In this document: piece by piece, positions 47,278 through 58,469 of the stretch | Layout: every line of letters starts with the position of its first letter | How positions within the stretch are numbered: position 1 is the stretch's first letter | Origin: Sciurus carolinensis | Lineage: Eukaryota > Chordata > Mammalia > Rodentia > Sciuridae | DNA: 64,000 nucleotides | Assembly (NCBI RefSeq): GCF_902686445.1 | Contig: NC_062217.1 | Coordinates: 175,711,598-175,775,597, forward strand | Reading direction: 5' to 3' | Notes under the pieces: model-generated | Seen by the model: only the letters and a program-made list of their open reading frames with translations | Told to the model about the DNA's origin: nothing | Databases searched by the model: none | Made by a program: the position numbers and the translations under genes

Positions 47278-48339
47278 GGTCTCATTCCTGTTCCCATGGT
47301 TGCAAAGAATGGGCACTGGGTCTTCTTGCCACTTAAGTGTGGTGTCTAGTGTTTGCCAGAGAAGAAAGGCACTTCAGGATGAGGGTACACATGTGTGGCT
47401 TGTAATACTTCTGACACATGTGCTGCGCAGCATTCAGAGTCGTTGGCTGAGAAACAAGAGGAGAAGAGTAAGTAAACCCCCCATGCTGGAGTGCAGAGCC
47501 ATGCCGTAACTGGAGGAGTGTAGGAAGGACAGATGAGAGCCCAAGTGTTCATGCATGAGAACGAGCAGCCAACAGCAGCACCACTAGGAATCGCCACAGT
47601 CGCTTGTCTGAAAACATGAGTGGCAAATATTGGTAAGGCTAACTGAGAGGAAGAGGGGCAGACGGTCCAGGACTGGTGTCGGGACCGTGTGGGAGCTGGT
47701 GGGCTAATGTCACGGTAAAGTCTTAAATTAGATCCTTACCATGATTGTTACCCCCCAAACAGCATGCAGTGGGGCAGACGTGTTCAGAACACCTCCCCAT
47801 TTCATCACACACACACGCACTGGGCCATCAAGCGTGCTCCCTGTTCGTCATGATCCACGGATAGCGAGTATGCTGTGCTGTGTGATGAGCAAGTCTGCGG
47901 GCTCCTTTTCTGTGGGGGCCTCTGTCTCTGCCCATGTGGGCCCTGTGGGGTGGGCGTGGGGCTGCAATCTTGCAGGAGCCTGGGGGAGGGCAGGATCTAC
48001 CTCAGGCTGCCTGCTTCTAGCTTCTGGTCTCCATCTCTGAAAGGGTCATTTGGTAGGGTCTGCCCAGGACATCTCCATCTCTAAGGCCCGCCGAGGGTGG
48101 CGTTGGTCAGGTCTGCAGTGTTCTGTCGGGCACAGGACTTTGGCCTTGCCCTGTCCAGAGCCTGCGCTCACAGGGGAGGGCCATCTATGTGGAGCGCACC
48201 TGGAGGGCCTGACCTGCTGTCCAGCCTAGAACCTGGCGCCCCATTGAGGATGGTGCTGGCTTATGGAGAGACTCGTCACTTGACACTTGCCAGCACTTCC
48301 ATTTGTGTCCTCTCCATCGCTCTTCCTTTCTTATGTGCA
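47278..48339. other. Intron 1: nothing recognised
   Basis: Single-copy-looking sequence between two L1 segments; no exon recognised. Confidence 0.5.
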
Positions 48340-48790
48340 TTTCGACTGGTTGATTTTCTTCTCCCTGGACAAGTTCTCAGCCTTGCTCGCAGGGTCTGTC
48401 TGGGAAGCTTTCATTCCCGGCTCACTTTCCAAGGGCACTTTGCCTATGTATGTAATTCTGGATCCACGCTTCATTTTTTATTTCGCCACTTGAAATGCTT
48501 CGCTGCCTCTTGCTTGTATGGCTGTGTTCAGAAGCTGATTGTAGTTCTTGTCATTTTTCTTCCATAGCTAAGGTGTGTTCTTCTCTGGCTTCTGTCAGGA
48601 CTTTTCCGTCCATGGCCTCTGCAGGTGTCAGGTGTGGACTTGCCCCTGTTCAGTCCGCAAGGTGCTCTCTGAGCTTCCTGGGCCTGGATCTGGTGTCTCA
48701 TTAATTCTAGAAAGTTCTGAGCCATTCTGCTTGAAATACTTCTGCTGTACTGTCTGTGTGGCTCTCTATTTGCGCTGTTTGTCCTTTGGG
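48340..48790 (-). mobile_element. Old L1 relic, antisense
   Basis: Diverged but colinear with antisense old-L1 wording: 'gcctatgtatgtaattctgga', 'cttgcttgtatggctgtgttc', 'gctgattgtagttcttgtc', 'ctctgagcttcctgggcctgg' and 'ttctgagccattctgcttgaaatacttctgc'. Boundaries are approximate. Confidence 0.6.
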
Positions 48791-51700
48791 AGTCGCCCCT
48801 CGTGGTGGGCAGAGTCTGTCACGAAGGCTCTGGCATGGGCGCCTCCTGGCTGTGCACCTGTGTGTTGGCACACGTCCTTGCTGCTGGATGTCCCAGGTGT
48901 GGGTGGCGACTGCTGTGCTCGCCTCGCCGTCCCCAGCCTCTCACCTCCTCTCCCTGCAGGTCTTGGAGGCGACCTCGTGTGGGTGGTGCGGCCTGGGCTG
49001 GCAGCCTGTGGCTCACCACGCCACCGACACCTGCCTCAGTGGGACTTTGGCTCAGCTCCTCACATTTTGGTATGAAGCAAATGTCAGGATGTCGTAACTT
49101 CAGTGGCAGATTTCAAGAAATCACACGTTTCCCCCCACACCTGAAGGGGGCGGTGGCAGAAGGGCTGCGGGCAACAACTTGGCACAGTGTTGGAGAACCA
49201 CGTCACCTCTGTGTGCTGGATCGTGGCAGGTCTCCTTGCTCCTTCTTATCCCAGCCTGTGTTGCAAGGTGAAGTACATGTAGTGTTGGCTGGGCCCAGGT
49301 GTCCTTGGTCTCCAATGGGTTGGGCTTTTGGGACCTCCCCTTCTTACTGATGGGCTTGGACCCCCACCTTTATAAAATAAGAATGAAATACAGTAGTGAT
49401 TGTGAAACAGCTCCACCAGAATGGGATTTGATCAGTGGCCTAGTTGGTGGGGACACCAATGGCTGCCTTTCCTTCCCTGTGCCCAGGGATCTCCTTCTGC
49501 CATCTTGACCATCTGAGCTTGGGGGCAAGGAGAGCTGGTCCTCTGGAGCGCAGTGTTCCCTGGCTTAGGTGTTTTAAGCTAAAACATCAGTCTCACCTCT
49601 TATAGGTTTCCCACTGAAGTGAAATTATTTTATGAATAATAGCATTATAGAAAAATAAAAGTTCCCTCCCGAATCCCACCACCCAGAATCACTGTCTGTG
49701 TGTGACAGCTGTCAGTGCAGAGGGCGGGTCGCCTGATTGCCTGATGGCATTGGAGGTTGGAGTCAGTCCTGCTAGAAGAGGCACTGAGTTGGAACTGACA
49801 GCACTTGACTAAATCTGAAATAATTATTCATCAGAGCAAGAGATGTGATATCCTGCCCATGTTCTTAGGATAAGAATGCTTCAGAGTTGTGGACTAGCTT
49901 TACCGTGTGTGTGAACACCCAGCTCTGCTTTGGAAGACGACTGCTGTCAGGCACCTCCACCTTCTGACGTGGTGGCTATCACTTGCATTGACCAGGCTGT
50001 GGCGGGTGGCTCTGCCCAGTCCTCCTCCTGCATGTGGCCAGCCTCAGTGTCCATGGCACGGCGCTGGAGGCCACGGGTGGCCTGAGTTCTGCAACCTGGG
50101 TTGCCTTACTGCCCGTCTTTTGGATGCCCTTCCCTCATGTGGGTTCCCTCCTTCTAGGGAGTCTTGTGCACACGTTCTCTGTCTTGGGTTTGTGCTGCCC
50201 TGCACCCTGAGCATCATGTGGTTTCCTCTGCAGACTCCCTGCCCACTTGGCTGCCCTACCTGGTGAGGTGTGAGGCTGTACCATTCTTCCTCATGCGGTT
50301 ACTGGGCTTGTCCATGTCAGGGAACAGATGTCTTGATCTAACTCTCTTTGGCCATCTTTGCTCCAGTCCTAGAACTGGATGGTGGTTGAAGCAGTTGTTA
50401 TTGTTTTATTGACTCTTAAAATTATCGCTCCTGTGCACTGTGGTATATGGGGTGGGAAGGGAAATGTCCCGTTACTGCTGCCAATTCCCGAATCCCTGAA
50501 CTGCCTAGCAGAGGCAGGGGAGTAGTAGGTGGCTTACCTACTGCTGCTGGACAGGAGGTTTAGGATTGACTGGGTGGAAGGCTTGGTAACTGGTAGAGAA
50601 GATGGCCTCTGCCAGGCCTGAGAGTGGTACACGCCCACTGAGACTCTGCGGAGGGGAAGTACAGAGTGGAGAGTTAGCAGCAGAGCCAGGAGGGAGTGGC
50701 AAGAGTCAGGCGCTCAGGCTTGGTGCAGGTCTGGGGGGACCTTTGTCTTTTGCCAAGGGGAGTGGGAGGCATTGGAGGGTTGATGGGCTTGTCCCTGGCC
50801 ACACTGTGGAGCATAGACTGGAAGGGGCAAGGCAGAAGCAGGGAGACCCCTTCTGAGGAAGAAAGCAAAGGCCGCAGACCCGTCTGGCAGGTGCGTGCAG
50901 TTGTAGAACCCTGATGGTGGAGGAGCAGATGTGGCTGGCCGAGGGCCGCGTGTTGGGAGAGAGCTGTGGACAGGCCCCAGCCTCCGAGGTGGAAGGGGAG
51001 TCACCTCCCAGAGACAAGCCACGTGTGGGAGTGTGAACAGGAGACTGAGCAGGCAGTGTGTGTGAGGAGGGCTCTGTGTAGGGCTGGGCAAGGGTCCTCA
51101 GTTCTCAGAGCTGCTGTCACGACACTCCAGCTGGTGTCTGGTGTGGTGGAGCTGTGGCACCCACGAGTCCCCCGTGTGCAGCAGGTCCTCCGGAGGCAGG
51201 CTGAGCTCAGGGAGGACAGTTCAGGGCAGCCATGCCCAACCTGGTGGCGTTGCCCACGTGTCCATGTGATGCTGGCCCAGTGTGCCCGTGACAGTGGGTG
51301 GGTGGGCATGCCAGATGGAAAGCCTTTTCTCTCGGAACCTCATCCCCTTTCAATGTCTTTCTCCTTTTCCTCCCTTCAGTTTAGATTTGTAGTCTGATTA
51401 TTCTCCAGCTGTGATAGCCACTTATAAGTGGCAGATAGGCATGGCTGTCCCTGTCTAAGCCACCTGATTTGTAGCCTCACTGGATCTGCAGGTGAAGTGG
51501 GACAGAAATGACTCAAGGAGTGGCCTGAGGACGGGGTTGGAGTGTGTCATCAGGAGCACTCCTGCTGCACACGGGAGCCCAGTGCACGCGTTCACGCCTG
51601 TGCCCTGGCCTTCTTGGACATCTGTTGGATAGGGGCCCCAGAGTGACTTGGGAGTGGCTGCCCTGGGTTTGTCAGGCCCTGGGGTGGGCTGCGCATAGGC

Positions 51701-52869
51701 CGTCTGGCAGCATCACATCGATGGGCCCATTTCACAGGTCGGGCAGGGAGCCGTGAGTGGTTGAGGGGCTTGGGGCCCTCATGCAGCTGGGCTCCTGGTG
51801 CAAGCCAGAATCAAGGGAAACTCTGGTCACTGTGGCCTGTGGGCACTCCATGGCACCTTAGGAGGTTTTGCACACGAGTGGTGACCAGGTGGGCAGGGCA
51901 TGAGCTGGAAATTTCAGGCTGCCCACACACCAGGGGCTGGAAGGGGTGGTGGTGGTGTGTGTTCACGTGGGTGTGCATGTGCTGGGTGCGTGTCTCGAAG
52001 ACTGAACTCTGAGAGGAGGACAGAGGAAGCAGGCCCTGTCGGCGGAGGTGGAGGTGGGCACGAGGCGAGGGACCTGGGCCTGGGTGTCTGCTGGGGGCCT
52101 GGTGAGGACACAGGAGGAATGCCCTGGCTCCATCCTCCAGAAGCAGAGTGGTGGCCGCAGGTGCACCCGTCACCGCAGCAGGGTCTCGTCCGTCACCGCC
52201 CAGTGTTCCAGGGGAAACACTTTGTTCCTGGACAGGTGTGCCTCACTGTGTGCCCAGGTGCGCCTTCACTGCGGTCGTGTGGGCAGCACACAGTCAAGTT
52301 CTGTGACCTCTGCTCCCCTTGCCCTGCTCAGCTTGCCTTCCCTGAGGCTTGGCGCCTTCCTCCCCATGCCAGGGCCTCATCCTCTGGTTCTGATCTCCAG
52401 GCCTCCTGGCATGCTCTCCTTAGGCCCACAAGGCCAGCAGCTCTGGAGAGGACTGCTATGGCCGAACCTCAGTCACTTCCCCTGTGGAAGGCTGACTGAG
52501 CACCTTGGCATCTGGGGATAAAAGACCAATGCCCATATTTTGCACGTTATCTTGGAGCCCTGCTGCTGGCTGCCCTTGCAGAACTCACCTGGGTGGGGCG
52601 CTCTGTTGGTGGCAGGCCCTGGGAGGGCACTCCTGGGCCTTGCCTGTGGCTGCGTCAGGATCTGGTACAGGGATTGACATGTTTCATAACGGGAGTCTTG
52701 CCTTTGATTGCTGAAGGACTTTGGAGTGAGAATTCAGCTGTCGTGGAGGCCAGGTGCAGAGGTCCAGGCAGGGACTGGTCCCTGCAGCTTGGCTTCTGGT
52801 TGATAGGACTCTGCCTGGGCCCAAAGGAGCCTGAGGCCTGAGGGCCAGACCTGCCAAGAAGTCTTCCAC
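48791..52869. other. Intron 1: 4 kb without recognised exons or repeats
   Basis: GC-rich, with AT-richer patches at 49,370-49,420, 49,600-49,680 and 49,800-49,880. Long overlapping frames at 51,900-52,521 have no protein similarity I recognise. Confidence 0.5.
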
Positions 52870-53170
52870 CATGTCCACGCTTTGTGTGTTCATTAGGTCT
52901 GTGAACATAGGGTTGTGTCCACCTCTTGGCCATTGAATTATGCTGCTGACAATAGGCATGTGCAGGTTTCTGTGTGGAACGTTTCACTTCTTGGGTGCAC
53001 ACCTGGGTGGACTTGCTGGCCAGTTGGTACTCTGGGTCTAGCATTTCGAGAAGCCACCAGTGTTCCCTGCAGCAGTGAGGACAGACTCCTGTTCCCTGGC
53101 ACCACTGCCGGCTTTTGTTGTAGTGTTCCAGGGGTTGTGTAAGCCCCTGCTTTTGTATTTTGTCCATGGC
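52870..53170 (-). mobile_element. Old L1 relic, antisense
   Basis: 'gtgtgttcattaggtctgtgaacatagggttgtgtccacctcttggcc', 'attatgctgctgacaatagg' and 'gggtggacttgctggccag' follow the order of antisense L1 3' sequence. Old and diverged. Confidence 0.65.
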
Positions 53171-53446
53171 TAATGATTGAGCCTCTGCCTGGCCATTCTG
53201 CTCAGATCCTTGCCAGCTCCAGTTGTTCTTTTGCTGCCTTGCTGTGGCTCTCTGGGGTCAGAGGAGGGAGGCTGTGCCACTGGTGTGAGGGCCCAGGCCC
53301 TCCTGGGCACTCTGTCAGTGGACAGCCCAGTCTCCCTCACACTCTCTGTGGTCTGTGAGGTTCTTGATCCTTGCCAGCTGTTTTCCCTTCACTAATTGAT
53401 CTGAAATTCTGTCTTCTTGATTCCCAGAACCCTTAGAAACACTTGC

Positions 53447-53706
53447 AACTGGGTGTGGTGGCCTATAATCCTAGCCACTGGGGAGACTGAGGATTGAGAG
53501 TTCAAAGCCAGCCTAGGCAATTTAGCAAGACCTTGTCTCCAAAACAAACAAACAAACAAACAAACAAACAAACAAACAAAAAAGCCTACATCTGTATTTA
53601 TGTCTGTATATCTGTATCTCTGTGTATCTAACTCATTTGGGCTGGCTGCAGTTCAGGGGTAGAGCCCTTGAGTGCTGTTCCAGGGCCTGGGTTTGACCCC
53701 TAGCAC
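53447..53706 (+). mobile_element. B1-ID dimeric SINE, sense, with expanded (CAAA)n linker
   Basis: Forward B1 half at 53,447-53,540 (ctgggtgtggtggcctataa ... gcaagaccttgtctccaaa), then a (CAAA)n run to 53,583, then a TCTGTATC-rich spacer, then the forward ID half at about 53,640-53,706 (ggctggctgcagttcagggg ... ggtttgacccctagcacca). The linker between the halves is about 100 bases, much longer than in the other dimers here. Confidence 0.88.
53541..53583 (+). repeat. (CAAA)n microsatellite
   Basis: About ten perfect CAAA units inside the dimeric SINE's linker. Confidence 0.96.
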
Positions 53707-54470
53707 CATACACACAAGAAGCACCAGCTGGCAAATGGAGAAGGCACCCAGGGAAGCAGTGTGGTGCTGCTGGCTTCACTTGTGGGGGCTTCTAGGGCAC
53801 ACCTAGGCTCTTGTGGTCTGGATGTGGGTGCTCAGAGATCTGCCTGCTCTAGGGGCCGAGGTGTCAGGGCTCTAGTCCCTTGGTGACAGGGGAGGGCATT
53901 GTTTTCGTTTTTCTGTATTGCCATTGAAACACATTGCGTTCAACACCGTAGGTGTTCTTAAGCATGCAGGTCACCAGTGTGTAGTTGTTCACAGCGATTT
54001 CTGTGGCTCTCGGGACATTTCCTCTGGCAGCACTGTCGCCGCACCCTCTACACACCAGCTTTCTCCCCCTGGGGCTGATTTCCAAGGAGGCACTTCCCCA
54101 GTGCACAGCAGGCTGAGCACAAAGAACTGCCCTGTGGTTGGTATCTTGTGCTCTGCAAAGTGCCACTGAGTGGTGCCTGAGCTGCTCTGGCCAGGCTGGA
54201 GTTGTGGCCAGTTGCAGGCTGTCACTTTCTGCTTGAAGCAGAAGTACAGAGCTGTCTCCCTCCCCATGACCCTGTGGGGGGGACAGAGTAGGACTGGTGG
54301 GGGATCCTGGGGCCCTGTGCATACCTGCCTTCCACCAAACAAGGACTGCCCTGCTTTGTGCCCCAGGAATGGCCTTCATGAGGAGTGGGGTTCCCCTTGT
54401 GGAGAGGGGTCTCTTTGCTCCAGCCCTCTGAGCCGGTGTCTGTGGTCTGACTGTCTCTTCTTTTTTCTTC
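53707..54470. other. Intron 1, 3' end: nothing recognised before the splice acceptor
   Basis: GC-rich sequence leading to the exon 2 acceptor. The pyrimidine tract at 54,448-54,476 (ctgtctcttcttttttcttc...) is part of the splice site. Confidence 0.55.
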
Positions 54471-54481
54471 TTGCCTTACAG

Positions 54482-54523
54482 CCAGAAAACCTGCAGAAGA
54501 ACTGGCTTCGTGAATTTTACCAG
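54482..54523 (+). CDS. INPP5A: INPP5A coding exon 2 (residues 26-39)
   Basis: A 42-base, 14-codon exon encoding PENLQKNWLREFYQ, which continues exactly from exon 1 (…GSLFDD | PENLQ…) and matches the mammalian INPP5A N-terminal region as I know it. The acceptor is a strong pyrimidine tract ending TTACAG; the donor is CAG|GTAAGA at 54,521-54,529. Both ends are in phase 0, so skipping this small exon would keep the reading frame. The segment belongs to the start of the 5-phosphatase fold, before the conserved substrate and catalytic motifs, which are in later exons outside the window. The frame that spans 54,170-54,646 extends this exon into introns on both sides and is not real. Confidence 0.96.
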
Positions 54524-54530
54524 GTAAGAG

Positions 54531-56975
54531 CTGGAGTGGGCGTTCCTCCAGAGAGCTTGGAGGTGAGCTCCTGGGAGGGCTGCAGCGGGTCTGTGTGGAG
54601 TGCAGGCCCGGCTGCCTGGCTGCCTGGCTGGGCCGAGCAGTGCTGAGCAGGATGGCTTCCTGTCACCATCCCACGGCCAGCCAGGCCCAGGTCCTCTGCA
54701 GGGATCGTTGTTCACGTCTGGGCTTCCACCCAGCCTGGGGTTCCTTCTTGTGGCTGGGGGTGAGTGCTGTCACTTCTCGGGAGGGTCCTGTGGCTGTGGT
54801 GTGAGGCCTGGACAGAGGTACTGCTGTGGGTCTGGGCAGTGGTGCTGTTGGACGAGGTGCAGATCCCCAGTTGGCACTGGGTGAAGGTTTATTGAGTGCC
54901 TGTGGCTCATTCCTGAAGATGCTGCTTTGAAGAGACATGTGGGGACATGTAGCGGTGTGCCTTCCAGTGCTGGGGGCAGGAAGATGGACATGACAAGGAT
55001 TGGGTGGACACAGTGCTCTTCTGTCTGCTGTCTGTGGCAGGGTGCAGTGGGACCCAGGGGCTGACTTCTCCCAGTTTTCCTTAGCTGCTTTGGACAGAGG
55101 GACCCAGAAGGCCTGTGGAGGCACAGGTGTAGGATGAAAATGGGCCTCAGGGCACCTGGGCCAGCAGCCAGTGGTTCCAGAAAAAGGGTTGTAGAGATGG
55201 GGACAGAGGTTGGCAGGTCAGGGAGACTCAGAGAGGGCGCAGGTGTGTCAGCGCAGGTCTCGGGGTGGGTGCTGGGAATTCTTGTCAGTGTAGGGTCCAT
55301 TGTCACTCAGGCCTGGGGATGGGACCTTACCTGCAGGGTGCTGGGGTCTGTGGCATGTGGGTGGAGGGGGATGTGCCCCGTGAATTGCCTCCTTTCTTTT
55401 GTTGTAGGATAGTCGCCTTGGAGAGCATTGACCGGCCTGTTTCTGTCTGTGTGGGCCCTGGAGGCTGGTTCATGCCCTCATGAGAAACCGGGAAGCACAG
55501 ATGCCTAAAGATTCTCAGGGTGGCGGGGAGCCAACCATGCAGGTGGTGGTGCCCTTCCGTGGCTGTGAGTCAGGTCCAGGGCGAGACAGGGTGACCAACC
55601 TTTCCTGGAGACGTGGAGAGGCAGACAGGAGGTAGTGGGCCACAGTGACCCGGAGGCTATGTCTGTGTGGTGATCTGACCCTCCTTGAGGTCTGGCCATT
55701 TTTCAGGGATACAGGGACCCTGTGTGGCTGTTGGCACCTCTGTTGCAGAGAGAGCCTGTGTCCTCAGGGTCTTTCTGTCTGCCTGCTCTCCATGACTGGG
55801 TACTGGTTGGAGGCCAGGACCTCCCTGTGCTGTCCCCCAGGTGTGCCGCTGGGTGGGAGATGTGGCCTCCTTTTGTTTGTGGTAGGGGACGAGTCCCTCT
55901 CCAGTGGGGGTTTGGCTCTTCTGCAGCCTCTGGTCAGGATCCTGTGGTCCCCCGTAGATCCTGGAGGCTGGAGGATCCCATAGTGGCTTTGTCTTCACTG
56001 GAAGTGGCAGTGGGTGATACCTGGTCTGCTGACGGAGTGGAGCCTGGAAGGATAACAGGGCCAGCCAAGTCACAGGGTCTGGGCCTTTGTCCTGGAAGTC
56101 TTCTGGGGAGGACTGGGAGGAGGTGGGAAGCCCCCTTGCGGCCCGTGCCGCCTCACTGACTCATCTGTTCTGGGTGCAGGCCTCCCTGCCCGCGGTGCTG
56201 GCGCATCGAGCTCTGCTGCTGGCTGTGTCCTTGCGTGCACCTTTGTAAAAGATGTCGGGCCAGGACCCGTGCCCTCCCCCACTGGGAGGGCAGTGGGACT
56301 AGTGGAGAGCCCACCTCTGCCTGTGGCAGTGAGGATGAAGGGCCCTGCTGTGGGAACAGGGCAGCGTGTCTGTGCACGTGCGGCATTGCTCACTCAGCCC
56401 ACGGCGAAGCTGAAGCCGTCACCGCAGTCCACTCATCACACAGACCTCACTCAGGCACAGCTCAGGGGCGCCCTGACCATCATTCCTCCCTGGCCCCTGG
56501 AGCGCCCTCCCGTTTCCTGGAGAGGCTGGGATCTGGAGGGTTGGAGGAACCCTTCTGCCTTGCAGGTGCAGGTGCAGGTGAGGTGGGGAGGATAGGTAGG
56601 CTGTCTTGTGACCGTGCTCTCAGGAGCAGGGCCCTGCCTGCCTTGCTCAGGGCTGTGTCCAGCCTCCTGATGGTTTGCACATGGCGTGTTCCCTGCAGTT
56701 GTCTTTTGAGTGTCTTCTGAGTAAGTAGAATGAGCAAAAAAGTGTCAACTCCATTTTCCTCTGCTTCTGCCCCTCCAACCAAGTCCTGCGAGTGGCTGCA
56801 GGAGAGTGGACTCCATGAGGGGGTCGCAGATCTGTGTGCTCTCACGCTCCGCTCGCGTCCATGCAGGCTCCCCGTTTTGGTAAACTGAGGTGTCTTTCTG
56901 TGTAAATCAATATCCAGTCTGTCCTAAATGCTCGCAGTGTCTCACACCTTTATCTTTATATGTATTTTGGTCTCA
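54531..56975. other. Intron 2: nothing recognised
   Basis: GC-rich single-copy-looking sequence. Overlapping frames on both strands (up to 178 residues) have no similarity I recognise. Confidence 0.5.
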
Positions 56976-57480
56976 TTTAATTTTTGTTCTTGTACCTTTG
57001 ACCTATAACCATCCGTCTTAGCCATAGAAACTTGTTGAGGAGGAACGAGTTCTTCCCATTTAGCTGTTCAGATAGCCGTCCTGATGATTCCTGATGATTA
57101 GCAGTACTTGGTAAGGTCTTTTCCCGTTCAGTTGAAGTTTGTCTTCTTTCCAGGTCTTGATTAAAATCAAGTCGCCAGGCTGGAAGTGATGAATGCAAAT
57201 GCCAGAAGGAATAATCATACCAGGAGGAAAAAAAGGCACAGATAGGTCTCACCTTGACTCAGAGCAAACTTGTGACTCTGACGGAGCTTTTCGTGATGTT
57301 TATCAGGCACTCCTGTATAAAACCCTTCCTGTATAACCTCCCAGTTTTACTTACTTTCGGGAGGACTGACACAATGTACATCTCAAGTGAAAAACCATTG
57401 TCTTTTTGTTTAAATCCACATGTATGACTGTTTTGGTTATGTTCTCTTGCTAGGTGTTTTAAGACCAAGGTGGTCAAACT
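56976..57480 (-). mobile_element. Endogenous retrovirus pol remnant, integrase C-terminal region
   Basis: On the minus strand, reading from about 57,200 down to 57,090, one frame gives HHFQPGDLILIKTWKEDK followed by LQLNGKRPYQVLL. The PGD-hydrophobic-KTW pattern and the later G-x-P-Y with a hydrophobic run are the hallmarks of the gammaretrovirus-like integrase C-terminal (GPY/F) domain. The frame is open only over about 40 residues and is broken by stops and shifts on both sides; the neighbouring AT-rich sequence up to 57,480 may be more of the same element but is not recognisable. No LTR was found. This is a dead fossil fragment. Confidence 0.72.
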
Positions 57481-58392
57481 GACCTTTTCCTATCTACTGT
57501 TAGAGTCAGCTGAGATTTGTCAGGGGTCACTCTTGGGAAATTGTGTGGCACCTGCCCCAAGGAGGACCTTCTTTCCTCCTTTCCCAGTCAGCTCCCACAG
57601 GCCCTGCAGATCTGTGTTGCCTGGACCCCGCACAACACCCCGGCCATCCTCGATTGCCTGCCAGCTGTTGGCAGCTCCTGTGAGTTGCTCTGGCAGGCCT
57701 CCTTTACCGCCTGTTGCTGTGATGTGGTGTGGCTCCTGTGTTCTCTCCATGGGTCTGGCTGGGTCTGGCCAGCCTGGACATGGTGTGCAACCTTCTGTGG
57801 ACATGTGCCTGCTCCTCTTGGACCCACTCCCAGGAGAGGCGTGCTGAAAGCCGGACGGGGCTGCATAGGCCCGGGTGCCATACCCAGCCAGCTGGTCCAT
57901 CTCCAGCCCACTCTGCTTGCTGAGTTGGGGCAGTACCTGCAGCCTCCTGGGTAGCTTGCGCTCAGTGTAGGGTGCATATATTGGCAGTCTTCACTGCTCA
58001 CTGTCCACAAATTCATCATGCTGGCCGTGGCAGTGGGGGGCGGCTTGGAGCCATGTGGCATAGTGGAGGAGGCCCGAGAGAGGCCCGTGCTGGGATCGGC
58101 CGCCCCGAGGGAGCCTCCTGAGGACGTAGCGCAAGGCCCCACCAGCTGCAGACTGCCTGAACTTCAGCTTCCAGAGCTGCGGGAGATGAGTATCTGTGAG
58201 TGTCTGCGTCACCTGGTGATGGCAGCCCTTGCTGGGCCAGGCAGGTGAAGGCACTGCAATGTGCTCCCCCAGGCTTCGGGAGGCTAAGGCTGGGAGCCGC
58301 TGCTGGCGCCACACCTGTGCTGAGAGGTTCAAGCCTGGCTGCTGAGCAAGGGAGCTTGGAGTCTGCCTTGCTGTGTGGGTGAATCCAGGGTT
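57481..58392. other. Intron 2: nothing recognised
   Basis: GC-rich. Frames on both strands around 57,517-58,759 (up to 247 residues, Pro/Ser/Leu-rich) have no domain I recognise. Confidence 0.5.
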
Positions 58393-58469
58393 CAGCGAGG
58401 TGAGGGTGCTGGGCATGGGCCTGAAGGTGGCAGCGAGGGTGAGGGTGCTGGGCATGGGCCTGAAGGTGG
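58393..58469 (+). repeat. Tandem duplication, 38-39-bp unit, two copies
   Basis: CAGCGAGGTGAGGGTGCTGG... at 58,393-58,430 is followed at 58,431-58,469 by a copy that differs only by one extra G. Near-identity suggests a recent local duplication. Confidence 0.93.

Larger units (their letters stand above)
6471..54481 (+). other. INPP5A: INPP5A intron 1 (48,011 bp)
   Basis: Begins GTAAGT after exon 1 and ends in a long pyrimidine tract followed by TTACAG at 54,476-54,481. Both flanking exons are in phase 0. The intron is GC-rich and contains SINEs, L1 and LTR relics listed separately. No other coding exon with recognisable protein similarity was seen in it on either strand, though an alternative first exon or non-coding transcript cannot be excluded by eye. 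Confidence 0.93.
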
